Shown here piece by piece: positions 1 to 5,742 of a stretch of DNA of 5,742 nucleotides. The position numbers were made by a program, and so were the translations under genes. Under the pieces are notes generated by a model. It was not told where the DNA came from. It ran no database searches and saw only the letters and a list, made by a program, of their open reading frames with translations. How positions within the stretch are numbered: position 1 is the first letter of the stretch; each line of letters begins with the position of its first letter. The stretch lies in the NCBI GenBank assembly GCA_013042765.1, contig JABDPP010000325.1, positions 1 through 5,742 of the forward strand, in the 5' to 3' direction. The stretch comes from Litoreibacter sp. Lineage in GTDB: Bacteria > Pseudomonadota > Alphaproteobacteria > Rhodobacterales > Rhodobacteraceae.

Positions 1-264
1 AACCTGCGCCGTCCGCGCCTTCTGGTCCGCGCGGCTCGTCACGGATTGTCCGACTATGATCGCAAGCGCGACCTGCGCCGCATCACCGGACATAGCAGCC
101 GCACAACGCCTTCGGCCCTGATCGCCACGCTGATCGAACAGGAGGAAATGATCTACGAAGCCCGCAGAAAGGGCGACGGAACTTACTCCATCGCCCGCCA
201 TATCGAGGTTTTGGTCGCGCTGATGGCGGAATGCCGTCTCTTACCACAAGAGGTCCGGTCCTAG
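1..264 (+). CDS. DUF6477-like small protein, 5'-truncated by the window edge
   Basis: The frame is open from the first base and ends at TAG (262-264), giving 87 visible residues beginning NLRRPRLLVRAARHGLSDYD. A TTG at 46 could pass as a start, but the upstream residues, LRRPRLLVRAAR, are a typical conserved N-terminal stretch of this family, so the true start should lie roughly 10-15 codons before the window. The end carries a second recognisable block, GDGTYSIARHIEVLVALMAE. From memory this matches DUF6477, a short Rhodobacteraceae family of unknown function. The protein is basic at the N-terminus, has no signal peptide or membrane segment in the visible part, and looks helical and cytoplasmic. 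It converges on the methyltransferase gene with 7 bases between the two stop codons. Family recognition is from memory; function is unknown. Confidence 0.7.
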   Translation, partial: NLRRPRLLVRAARHGLSDYDRKRDLRRITGHSSRTTPSALIATLIEQEEMIYEARRKGDGTYSIARHIEVLVALMAECRLLPQEVRS

Positions 265-271
265 AGCCGCC

Positions 272-1813
272 TCAGATGAACGCGTCAGGCATCGAGTCCT
301 TCTTGACCCGGATATAGTCCTTCAACGCTTCGTCGATTGCCGGGTCGAGCATGGGCTGCTGGTAGTCCCTCAGCAGCTTCGCTACCCGTTCGGAGGCCAG
401 CGCCTGGGTGTCGCGTGCGCCTTCGTCTGACCAGGTCTCGAAGGGTTTGTAGTCAAGAAGGTCAGAGCGCCAGAACGCCTCCTTGAAATTGGCATGGGTA
501 TGGGCGCAGCCAAGGTAATGCCCGCCCGGGCCAACTTCCCGGATCGCATCCATGGCCAGTGCGTTCTCATCCACCGCAACGCCTTTCGCCAGGCCATGCA
601 ACACGCCCAGCTGATCGGCATCCATTACGAATTTCTCGAAGGAGGCCACCAGCCCACCCTCAAGCCAGCCACAGCCGTGCAGCATGAAATTCACGCCGGC
701 CATCAACCCGGTCTGGAGCGAGTTCGCGGTCTCATAGGCCGCCTGCGCATCGGGCAGTTTCGAGCCACAGAACGACCCCGCCGACCGGAACGGCAGACCC
801 AGACGCCGGGCCAGCTGCCCCGCGCCATAGGTGATATTGGCGGCCTCCGGCGTACCGAAGGTCGGCGCGCCCGAGTTCATGTCGATCGAGGTAACGAAAG
901 CCCCGAAGATCACCGGAGCACCGGGATTGATCAACTGCGAATAGGCGACACCGGCCAGAACCTCGGCCATAACCTGCGTTAGCGTGCCAGCCACGGAGAC
1001 CGGCGCCATGGCGCCACCCACGATGAAGGGCGAGACGATGCAGGCCTGATTGGCCTTCGCATAGACCTCGAGCGCGCCCATCATGGTCGCGTCAAAGGTC
1101 AACGGTGAGTTGATGTTGATCAGCGAGGTCATCACCGTGCGCCCGTTCAGGCCGCCAAAGAGGATCTCGCACATCTCGACGGAATCCTGTGCCCGCACCG
1201 GCTCTGTCACCGATCCCATGAAGGGTTTGTCGCTGAGCGACATGTGGGCGTAGAGCATGTCGAGGTGGCGCTTATTCACCGCCACATCGGTCGGCTCGCA
1301 CACCGTGCCGCCGGAATGGTGCAGCCATTTCGACATGTAGCCGAGCTTCACGAAATTGTGGAAATCCTCCAGCGTCGCATAGCGCCGACCGCCTTGCGCG
1401 TCGCGCACGAAAGGCGGGCCGTAGACCGGTGCGATCACGAGGTTCTTGCCGCCGATCTCGACGCTGCGCTCGGGGTTGCGGGCATGTTGGGTGATGGTCG
1501 CGGGTGCGGTGGCGCACAGCTTGCCGGCCAGTCCGCGCGGGATGCGCACCCGTTCGTTGGTGACCTCGGCCCCGGCGTCCCGCCAGAGCTTGAGCGCTTC
1601 CGGATTGTCCACGAACGCCACGCCGATCTCTTCGAGCACGGTTTCCGCATTCGCCTCGATGATCTCCAGCGCTTCCTCGTTCAGCACCTCGAAATTCGGG
1701 ATGTTGCGCTCGATATACTTGGCACATTCGATCCGCACCGCGGTCCGCTCGGCGCGCCGAGCGGCCCCGCCGCCGCCGCGTCCACGCCTGCGTGCTGCAA
1801 CTGTCTCCGACAT
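272..1813 (-). CDS. MttB-superfamily (trimethylamine/betaine-type) corrinoid methyltransferase, non-pyrrolysine
   Basis: The 513-residue product resembles the MttB superfamily, whose members move a methyl group from a quaternary or tertiary amine to a corrinoid protein in the cytoplasm. Supporting blocks are [25 protein letters not shown] (residues about 40-64), the Gly-rich barrel segment [12 protein letters not shown] (262-273), and the family signature [10 protein letters not shown] (379-388). The frame has no internal amber codon, so it lacks the pyrrolysine of archaeal MttB and fits the non-Pyl branch typified by glycine betaine methyltransferase MtgB. The substrate cannot be read from sequence. 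Residues 8-25 form a basic Gly/Arg/Ala-rich tail. Start choice: ATG at 1813 has AGGGGAG five bases upstream and gives [13 protein letters not shown] at 1828 is in frame and would add five residues. No corrinoid protein or activator gene is adjacent in the window. The gene is divergent from guaA. Confidence 0.88.
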   Translation of the reverse strand: MSETVAARRRGRGGGGAARRAERTAVRIECAKYIERNIPNFEVLNEEALEIIEANAETVLEEIGVAFVDNPEALKLWRDAGAEVTNERVRIPRGLAGKLCATAPATITQHARNPERSVEIGGKNLVIAPVYGPPFVRDAQGGRRYATLEDFHNFVKLGYMSKWLHHSGGTVCEPTDVAVNKRHLDMLYAHMSLSDKPFMGSVTEPVRAQDSVEMCEILFGGLNGRTVMTSLININSPLTFDATMMGALEVYAKANQACIVSPFIVGGAMAPVSVAGTLTQVMAEVLAGVAYSQLINPGAPVIFGAFVTSIDMNSGAPTFGTPEAANITYGAGQLARRLGLPFRSAGSFCGSKLPDAQAAYETANSLQTGLMAGVNFMLHGCGWLEGGLVASFEKFVMDADQLGVLHGLAKGVAVDENALAMDAIREVGPGGHYLGCAHTHANFKEAFWRSDLLDYKPFETWSDEGARDTQALASERVAKLLRDYQQPMLDPAIDEALKDYIRVKKDSMPDAFI

Positions 1814-2047
1814 GCGAGCTCCCCTCATAGATCTCTTCTTGATCCGTGCTTACTCCGTCCCCCGAAGTGCCAACATGCAAAATCCGTCCCAAACGGGGGG
1901 AAAGCGACATTCCTGCGCCCGATTGGCCCCTGTTTTGTGCTCCGGCCCACCGGTTTCGCCCTGGAAGGCCAAAAATATCGCGTCCGCCGGGCCGAGAGCC
2001 TACCAAGAGGCTTGCAACCCCGCCCCGGCCTCCATAATCAGCCAAGC
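1814..2047. promoter_or_regulatory. Divergent intergenic region between the methyltransferase gene and guaA
   Basis: This region of about 230 bases must hold the promoters for both divergent genes. The SD of the methyltransferase (AGGGGAG on the minus strand) lies at its left edge. I found no strong consensus pair for the minus-strand promoter; TTGGCA (1873-1868) and TAAGCA (1852-1847) are only 15 bases apart. TCCGTCCC occurs twice (1854-1861 and 1883-1890), and CCGT/ACGG makes a tiny inverted repeat at 1884-1896. Neither is strong enough to name an operator. The + strand frame of guaA stays open through this region and into the methyltransferase gene, but this reflects GC-rich antisense, not coding. 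Confidence 0.5.
2012..2038 (+). promoter_or_regulatory. Possible guaA promoter very close to the start codon
   Basis: TTGCAA (2012-2017) and CATAAT (2033-2038) resemble -35 and -10 boxes, matching the consensus at 4 and 5 of 6 positions, with a short 15-base spacer. Transcription would begin near 2045, two or three bases before the guaA ATG, giving a practically leaderless mRNA. This would fit the lack of a Shine-Dalgarno sequence before guaA. The spacer is shorter than usual, so the call is weak. Confidence 0.27.
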
Positions 2048-3610
2048 ATGACAAGCACATCTCATGACCGCCTCCTGATTATCGACTTTGGCTCACAGGT
2101 GACGCAGCTCATTGCTCGCCGCCTGCGCGAGTTGAATGTCTATTGCGAGATCCACCCCTTCCAGAACGTCACCGAGGCGTTTCTCAAGGACTTCACCCCG
2201 AAAGCGGTGATCCTGTCAGGCGGCCCGGCCAGCGTTATCGACGAAGGCTCGCCCCGCCCGCCCGAAGCAGTGTTCGGCCTGGGCGTGCCGATCCTGGGGA
2301 TCTGCTACGGCCAGCAGGTCATGATGCAGATGCTCGGCGGTCAGGTCGAAAGCGGCCATGGCACCGCTGAATTCGGCCGCGCTTATGTCTCGCCGCAGGA
2401 GCAGCAACTGCACCTGCTCGACGGCTGGTTCGTTGCGGGCGCCGAACAGGTCTGGATGAGCCACGGCGATCACGTCTCGCGCATCGCACCGGGGTTCGAG
2501 GTCTACGGCACCTCCCCCAACGCACCGTTTGCGATCATCGCCGATCTGGATCGGAATTTCTACGCCGTGCAGTTCCACCCCGAAGTGCACCACACCCCCA
2601 ACGGCGCGAAGCTCTACGCGAACTTCGTGCGTATGGCGGGCTTTACCGGCGACTGGACCATGCATGCCTACCGCGATCAGGCCATCGCCGAAATACGCGA
2701 GCAGGTGGGCGACGCGCAGGTGATCTGCGGGCTCTCGGGTGGCGTTGACAGCTCGGTTGCCGCCGTCCTGATTCACGAGGCGATCGGCGATCAGCTGACC
2801 TGCGTGTTCGTCGATCACGGCCTGCTGCGCAAAGGCGAGGCCGACGAGGTCGTGACCATGTTCCGCGACCACTACAACATGCGCCTGATCCATGCCGATG
2901 AGCAGGAAATGTTCCTCTCCGCGCTGGACGGCGAAAGCGATCCGGAAACCAAGCGCAAGACAATCGGCAAGCTCTTCATCGACGTTTTCCAGAAACACGC
3001 CGCCGAAGTCGGCGGCGCGGAATTCCTGGCCCAGGGCACGCTCTACCCCGACGTGATCGAAAGCGTCAGCTTCTCGGGCGGGCCGTCGGTGACAATCAAA
3101 TCGCACCACAATGTCGGCGGGCTTCCGGAGAAGATGGGCCTCAAGCTGGTCGAGCCGCTGCGCGAGCTTTTCAAGGACGAAGTCCGCGCCCTTGGCCGCG
3201 AACTTGGCCTGCCGCCAAGCTTTATCGGCCGCCACCCCTTCCCGGGCCCCGGCCTCGCGATCCGCTGCCCCGGCGAGATCACGCGTCAGAAACTCGACAT
3301 CCTGCGCGAAGCGGACGCGGTCTATATCGACCAGATCCGCAAACACGGGCTCTATGACGAGATCTGGCAGGCCTTCGTGGCAATCCTGCCGGTGCGCACC
3401 GTGGGTGTGATGGGCGACGGGCGGACCTACGACTATGCCTGCGCGCTGCGCGCGGTGACCAGTGTCGACGGCATGACCGCGGATTACTATCCGTTCAGCC
3501 ATGAATTCCTCGGCGAAACCGCGACCCGCATCATCAACGAGGTCCCGGGCATCAACCGGGTCACCTACGACATCACGTCGAAACCCCCGGGCACGATCGA
3601 GTGGGAATAA
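2048..3610 (+). CDS. guaA: GMP synthase (glutamine-hydrolysing)
   Basis: GuaA converts XMP, ATP and glutamine to GMP in the cytoplasm, the last step of de novo guanine nucleotide synthesis. The 520-residue length is normal for the family. The class I glutamine amidotransferase domain spans about residues 8-195, with the nucleophile Cys86 in GICYGQQ and the rest of the triad, His177 and Glu179, in FHPEVHH. The ATP pyrophosphatase domain follows, with the PP-loop SGGVDSS at 230-236. The C-terminal dimerisation and XMP-binding part includes RHPFPGPGL (395-403) and ends KPPGTIEWE. All catalytic motifs are intact. Start: ATG 2048 gives [17 protein letters not shown], the usual N-terminus. An in-frame TTG at 2012 has AAGAGG only one base upstream, too close to serve as its SD. 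No SD precedes ATG 2048. A terminator hairpin starts right after the stop, so guaA is probably monocistronic. Confidence 0.98.
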   Translation: MTSTSHDRLLIIDFGSQVTQLIARRLRELNVYCEIHPFQNVTEAFLKDFTPKAVILSGGPASVIDEGSPRPPEAVFGLGVPILGICYGQQVMMQMLGGQVESGHGTAEFGRAYVSPQEQQLHLLDGWFVAGAEQVWMSHGDHVSRIAPGFEVYGTSPNAPFAIIADLDRNFYAVQFHPEVHHTPNGAKLYANFVRMAGFTGDWTMHAYRDQAIAEIREQVGDAQVICGLSGGVDSSVAAVLIHEAIGDQLTCVFVDHGLLRKGEADEVVTMFRDHYNMRLIHADEQEMFLSALDGESDPETKRKTIGKLFIDVFQKHAAEVGGAEFLAQGTLYPDVIESVSFSGGPSVTIKSHHNVGGLPEKMGLKLVEPLRELFKDEVRALGRELGLPPSFIGRHPFPGPGLAIRCPGEITRQKLDILREADAVYIDQIRKHGLYDEIWQAFVAILPVRTVGVMGDGRTYDYACALRAVTSVDGMTADYYPFSHEFLGETATRIINEVPGINRVTYDITSKPPGTIEWE

Positions 3611-3651
3611 CGCCCTGCCCGCGGGGGAGCGGACAGGGCGCTTTCACTTCT
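3611..3651 (+). terminator. Intrinsic terminator of guaA
   Basis: The hairpin begins at the base after the guaA stop. CGCCCTG (3611-3617) pairs perfectly with CAGGGCG (3634-3640). After one C/A mismatch, CCGC (3619-3622) pairs with GCGG (3629-3632), leaving a six-base loop. The trailing CTTTCACTTCT is pyrimidine-rich but not a pure T-run, so termination may be partial. Confidence 0.78.
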
Positions 3652-3705
3652 CACGGCCATCGGCGTCCCCGCCTGTTCCGCGCATGTGATCTGATCCGGA
3701 CTTTC

Positions 3706-3803
3706 TTTCAATTCTCTTAAAATATCCCCGCCGGAGGCAAATTCTCTTCTGGTGTGCAGATTGATTTTCCGCCTCCGGCGGGGATATTTTAAGAGAAATG
3801 AAA
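3706..3803. repeat. Large inverted repeat (33-bp arms, 32/33 paired) overlapping the next gene's start
   Basis: The left arm (3706-3738) and right arm (3771-3803) are reverse complements except at one position, A3711 against A3798; the inner 27 bp (3712-3738 and 3771-3797) are perfect. The loop is 32 bases. Each arm holds a GC-rich core, GCCTCCGGCGGGGATATTTT as read in the right arm. From memory, cores of this kind recur between genes in Rhodobacteraceae, where they look like dispersed repeats or bidirectional terminators; I cannot count copies here. AATTCTCTT occurs directly repeated on both sides of the left core (3710-3718 and 3740-3748). The right arm contains the SD-like AAGAG and the ATG (3798-3800) of the secreted-protein gene. 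Confidence 0.93.
3761..3790 (+). promoter_or_regulatory. Possible promoter of the small secreted-protein gene
   Basis: TTGATT (3761-3766) and TATTTT (3785-3790), separated by 18 bases, match the sigma70 -35 and -10 consensus at 4 of 6 positions each. The -10 box is part of the right arm of the inverted repeat. The predicted start site is near 3797-3798, at the A of the ATG, implying a leaderless transcript. Alternatively, CCGCC/GGCGG (3769-3773 and 3777-3781) followed by the T-rich stretch could be a short terminator. Confidence 0.35.
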
Positions 3804-4181
3804 CAGCCGCTCCTGAAAACACTGCTGATCTGCGCGACATGCGGCCTTGGCGCGCAGAGCCAGAGCCAGCCCCAGGCACCACTGTTGCTCACCTGTGACG
3901 GGACGGATCCGGACTGGAGCCTGACAATCGGAGAAGCGCACGCAAGTCTCGACTACGGGCGGTCGGTCACGCTCGACATTCCGCAGCGGGGAAGTGCGAA
4001 GGGGCGCGACTGGCCCAAGGCTCTGACATTGGTAGGCCGAAGCGATACGGCCATTGTCGTCCTCCACCAGCAGCGCTGTGACAATGCAATCGTTACCGGC
4101 TACCCGATCGAGGCCACGGTGCTGACACAGCGCGGAGAGGAACCGGTCATCCTGTCGGGCTGCTGTCGGTACTCGGACTGA
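3798..4181 (+). CDS. Small secreted COG3650-like protein
   Basis: The product has 127 residues. MKQPLLKTLLICATCGLGA forms a Sec signal peptide, with likely cleavage after Ala19 (LGA, then QSQSQPQ). Neither Cys12 nor Cys15 sits in a proper lipobox, so a periplasmic location is favoured over a lipoprotein. The mature part has GTDPDWSLTIG (35-45), like the GTEPFWSL-type motif of the uncharacterised COG3650 family, and a C-terminal block RCDNAIVTGYPIEATV (93-108) ending in SGCCR, like that family's Cys-containing end. Cysteines at 33, 94, 122 and 123 could form disulfides. The ATG at 3798 is the only usable start: the frame has TGA at 3762 and no ATG, GTG or TTG between. AAGAG precedes it by just two bases. 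Start and SD lie inside the inverted repeat. The permease gene follows 72 bases downstream. Function is unknown; the family match is from memory. Confidence 0.72.
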   Translation: MKQPLLKTLLICATCGLGAQSQSQPQAPLLLTCDGTDPDWSLTIGEAHASLDYGRSVTLDIPQRGSAKGRDWPKALTLVGRSDTAIVVLHQQRCDNAIVTGYPIEATVLTQRGEEPVILSGCCRYSD

Positions 4182-4253
4182 CGCCGAAAGATGGACAAAC
4201 GCGGGCCCTTTGCCTAGAGCAGCCTCAATGCGTCTTTTCGTGAAAGCCCGATC

Positions 4254-5135
4254 GTGACCGATATTCCCGCCACGCCTGCCCCCAATTCCCTGCGCGCAGC
4301 GGTCTGGATGCTGGGAGCGATCGCGTCCTTCTCCTCCATGGCCGTGGCGGGGCGCGCCGTCGGCCAGGAACTCGATACGTTCGAGTTGATGATGTACCGC
4401 TCGCTGATCGGGATCGTGATTGTCACGGTCCTCGCCCGGCGTTTCGGCACTTTCTACCAGATAGGGGTGTCTTCACTGGGCCTGCACATGCTGCGCAACC
4501 TGTCCCATTTCGCGGGACAGAACCTGTGGTTCGCGGCCCTGACGATGATCCCCCTGGCGCAGCTTTTTGCACTCGAGTTCACCTCACCGATCTGGGTGGC
4601 GCTTCTGGCCCCGCTGTTCCTGAACGAAAAGCTCACACGGCTGAGGATCTTCGTGGCCCTGATGGGCTTCACCGGCATCCTGATCGTCGCCCGACCTGAT
4701 TTCGCCAATCCACAGGTCGGTGTGATCCTCGCCGCGCTCTCGGCGATCGGGTTTGCCGGCTCCGCGATCTTCACCAAGAAACTGACCCGCATCACCTCGA
4801 TCACCTGCATCTTGTTCTGGCTGACGGTGATGCAGGCCGTCTTCGGCGTGATCTGTGCGGGGTGGGACGGTGACATCGCGTGGCCCGGCGCCGCGGTCTG
4901 GCCGTTTGTGGCCATCGTTGCGGTTGCAGGGCTCTGCGCTCATTTCTGCCTGACCTCCGCCCTGTCACTTGCGCCTGCAGTTGTCGTCATTCCGTTCGAT
5001 TTTGCCCGACTTCCAGTGATCGCGCTCATCGGAATGGCCTTCTACGGTGAGGCGCTCGATCTCTGGGTTCTGCTCGGCGCGGCCCTAATTTTCGGGGCGA
5101 ACTACCTAAATATCGCCAAGGAAACCCGCCGCTAG
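4254..5135 (+). CDS. EamA/DMT-superfamily inner membrane permease
   Basis: The 293-residue product has the ten hydrophobic segments of a drug/metabolite transporter, at roughly 14-34, 44-62, 75-98, 100-123, 130-147, 155-174, 183-203, 213-235, 240-262 and 267-288. These form two EamA repeats (about 15-146 and 156-287). The block EFTSPIWVALLAPLFLNEKL (108-127) is typical of the end of EamA repeat one, and GEAL (265-268) is its counterpart in repeat two. Members export or import metabolites such as amino acids; the substrate here cannot be inferred. GTG at 4254 is taken as start because the frame has a stop at 4215 and no other start codon before it, and GAAAG (4242-4246) is a modest SD seven bases upstream. 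No terminator is visible in the 72 bases after the secreted-protein gene, so co-transcription is possible. Confidence 0.9.
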   Translation: MTDIPATPAPNSLRAAVWMLGAIASFSSMAVAGRAVGQELDTFELMMYRSLIGIVIVTVLARRFGTFYQIGVSSLGLHMLRNLSHFAGQNLWFAALTMIPLAQLFALEFTSPIWVALLAPLFLNEKLTRLRIFVALMGFTGILIVARPDFANPQVGVILAALSAIGFAGSAIFTKKLTRITSITCILFWLTVMQAVFGVICAGWDGDIAWPGAAVWPFVAIVAVAGLCAHFCLTSALSLAPAVVVIPFDFARLPVIALIGMAFYGEALDLWVLLGAALIFGANYLNIAKETRR

Positions 5136-5143
5136 GATATCAA

Positions 5144-5190
5144 ACCTGTCGGGATATGTGCGGTTTTGGCCACATATCCTGCGGGCAGGT
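5144..5190 (+). terminator. Hairpin downstream of the permease gene, likely terminator without a T-run
   Basis: GGATATGTG (5152-5160) pairs perfectly with CACATATCC (5171-5179) around a ten-base loop. A lower stem, ACCTG (5144-5148) with CAGGT (5186-5190), is separated by a small internal loop. It starts nine bases after the stop codon, where a terminator or mRNA-stabilising hairpin is expected. No T-tract follows, so intrinsic termination is uncertain. Confidence 0.55.
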
Positions 5191-5220
5191 CACTATTTCA
5201 GAAGTTATTGCGGTCTGACG

Positions 5221-5246
5221 CGTGGTCACAAATTGACCACGTTTTT
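5221..5246 (+). terminator. Perfect palindrome with T-run: intrinsic terminator or operator
   Basis: CGTGGTCA (5221-5228) and TGACCACG (5234-5241) are perfect 8-bp complements around a five-base loop, followed by TTTTT (5242-5246). That is the form of an intrinsic terminator and could end transcripts from the permease gene. The right half also overlaps a TTGACC -35-like box for the next gene, so a dimeric repressor site is an equally serious reading. Confidence 0.55.
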
Positions 5247-5262
5247 CAATACCAGCTATCTT
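5233..5262 (+). promoter_or_regulatory. Probable sigma70-type promoter of the fadL-like gene
   Basis: TTGACC (5233-5238, 5 of 6 consensus) and TATCTT (5257-5262, 4 of 6) are 18 bases apart. The start site would be near 5269, leaving a leader of about 25 bases that includes GGAG (5281-5284) ten bases before the ATG. This is the best promoter match in the window, and its -35 box lies within the 5221-5241 palindrome. Confidence 0.5.
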
Positions 5263-5294
5263 TTGAGCAGAAAAAGAGTTGGAGCAGTAACCTC

Positions 5295-5742
5295 ATGAAG
5301 ACATTCCTCGCAGCCGCGACAGTCGTCGCGGCATCTACATCGTTTACCCTTGCGGGGGGGATAGACCGTTCCGGACAACCTCTCAGAGCGCTTTTTGAAG
5401 AGGGTGGAGAAACCGGATCCTACGTTGAATTCTCGTTCCGCAGCGTCAGCCCGAAGGCCAGCATCTCCGCCCTTCCCGTCGATCCGCTCAAGGCGTACTC
5501 CTCTTTTGGTGTGGCCGTGAAACAGCAATGGTCCGACCAGTTGAGCGCGGCATTGGTCATCGACGAGCCCATTGGGGCCGCCGTTGATTACCGCCCCGTC
5601 TTTCCCGGCTATGCCTATGTCGAGAGCACTTCGATCACCGGCCTGCTGCGTTACAAGTTCGACGAGAATTTCAGTGTCCATGGCGGTTTTCGCTTTCAGG
5701 ATCTGCGCGGCGAACTTCAAACTGTTGTGAGCACCTTGGGAG
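5295..5742 (+). CDS. FadL/OmpP1-family outer membrane protein, 3' end beyond the window
   Basis: The frame from ATG 5295 stays open to the window end, giving 149 residues of an expected 350-400 or so. MKTFLAAATVVAASTSFTLA is a Sec signal peptide with cleavage after Ala20. The mature protein begins GGIDRSGQPLRALFEEGG, the start I associate with the FadL-like outer membrane transport proteins of Rhodobacterales. Alternating beta-strand segments follow: YVEFSFRSVSP, SSFGVAVKQQWSDQLSAALV, VDYRP and SITGLLRYKFDENFSVHGGF. FadL proteins are 14-stranded barrels that pass hydrophobic compounds such as fatty acids across the outer membrane; the ligand here is unknown. The gene probably has its own promoter and sits after two hairpins, so it is likely separate from the permease. 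A run of seven G (5354-5360) lies at the signal peptide junction. Annotators may miss it because it has no stop in the window. Confidence 0.83.
   Translation, partial: MKTFLAAATVVAASTSFTLAGGIDRSGQPLRALFEEGGETGSYVEFSFRSVSPKASISALPVDPLKAYSSFGVAVKQQWSDQLSAALVIDEPIGAAVDYRPVFPGYAYVESTSITGLLRYKFDENFSVHGGFRFQDLRGELQTVVSTLG

Noticed and set aside
46..264. The DUF6477-like gene starting at TTG 46.
   Set aside because: The frame is open to base 1 and the residues before TTG 46 match the expected conserved N-terminus, so the gene is truncated by the window and does not start there.
494..982. A 162-codon plus-strand frame inside the methyltransferase gene.
   Set aside because: It is antisense to conserved MttB-family sequence and has no family features.
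1847..1873. A sigma54-type or sigma70-type promoter for the methyltransferase around TTGGCAC.
   Set aside because: The -12 TTGC element is missing at the right spacing for sigma54, and the nearest -10-like box for sigma70 is only 15 bases away with a poor match.
1854..1890. Duplicate TCCGTCCC motifs upstream of the methyltransferase as an operator.
   Set aside because: Eight-base C-rich direct repeats are expected by chance in such DNA, and they are not palindromic or tied to a promoter I can recognise.
1244..2047. The guaA frame stays open upstream for about 270 codons, suggesting a much longer fusion protein.
   Set aside because: Most of this stretch is antisense to the methyltransferase gene, and GuaA homologues begin at the [15 protein letters not shown] segment; the extension is low-complexity His/Arg-rich shadow sequence.
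2216..3502. A 428-codon open frame on the minus strand opposite guaA.
   Set aside because: It mirrors the GC-rich third-position bias of guaA, has no recognisable family, and guaA explains the sequence fully.
3565..3882. A minus-strand frame ending in [14 protein letters not shown].
   Set aside because: That tail is the antisense of the conserved [13 protein letters not shown] end of GuaA, a familiar source of false hypothetical proteins; the frame also crosses the terminator and the inverted repeat.
4213..4227. CCTAGAGCAGCCTCA is nearly identical (14 of 15) to CCTAGAGCCGCCTCA at 260-274, across the convergent stop codons.
   Set aside because: About one match of this quality is expected by chance in a window of this size, and the first copy is made of the two stop-codon regions; without more genomic copies it cannot be called a repeat family.

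Overview
The window is high-GC DNA (about 60% by eye) from a member of the Rhodobacterales, most likely a roseobacter-type marine alphaproteobacterium. The call rests on recognisable protein families: a DUF6477-like small protein, which I know only from Rhodobacteraceae; a non-pyrrolysine MttB-superfamily methyltransferase with a basic, Gly-rich N-terminus; a GMP synthase of the alphaproteobacterial type; and a FadL-type outer membrane protein starting GGIDRSGQ after its signal peptide. No rRNA, tRNA, CRISPR array, transposase or phage gene was found.

Layout: (1) 1-264, + strand, the 3' part of a DUF6477-like gene whose start lies before the window. (2) 272-1813, - strand, the MttB-superfamily methyltransferase, converging on gene 1 with a 7-base gap. 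(3) 1814-2047, a divergent intergenic region that must carry the promoters of the methyltransferase and guaA. (4) 2048-3610, + strand, complete guaA, followed directly by an intrinsic-terminator hairpin. (5) 3706-3803, a large near-perfect inverted repeat (32 of 33 positions) whose right arm contains the start codon of the next gene. (6) 3798-4181, + strand, a small secreted COG3650-like protein. (7) 4254-5135, + strand, a ten-helix EamA/DMT permease. (8) 5136-5294, an intergenic region with two hairpins and a good sigma70-like promoter. (9) 5295 to the window end, + strand, the N-terminal part of a FadL/OmpP1-family outer membrane protein, cut by the window edge.

The genes do not form one pathway. 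guaA is housekeeping (final step of GMP synthesis). The methyltransferase points to one-carbon use of a methylated amine or betaine, but no corrinoid protein, reductive activator or transporter for that pathway is visible here. The secreted protein, permease and outer membrane protein are envelope functions; only the secreted protein and permease (72 bases apart) could share a transcript.

I see no clear new multi-gene system. The most unusual structure is the inverted repeat at 3706-3803, which embeds the SD-like sequence and the only usable start codon of the secreted-protein gene and may also carry a promoter giving a leaderless mRNA. Second is a perfect 8-bp palindrome at 5221-5241 that can be read as a terminator or as an operator over the -35 box of the fadL-like gene.
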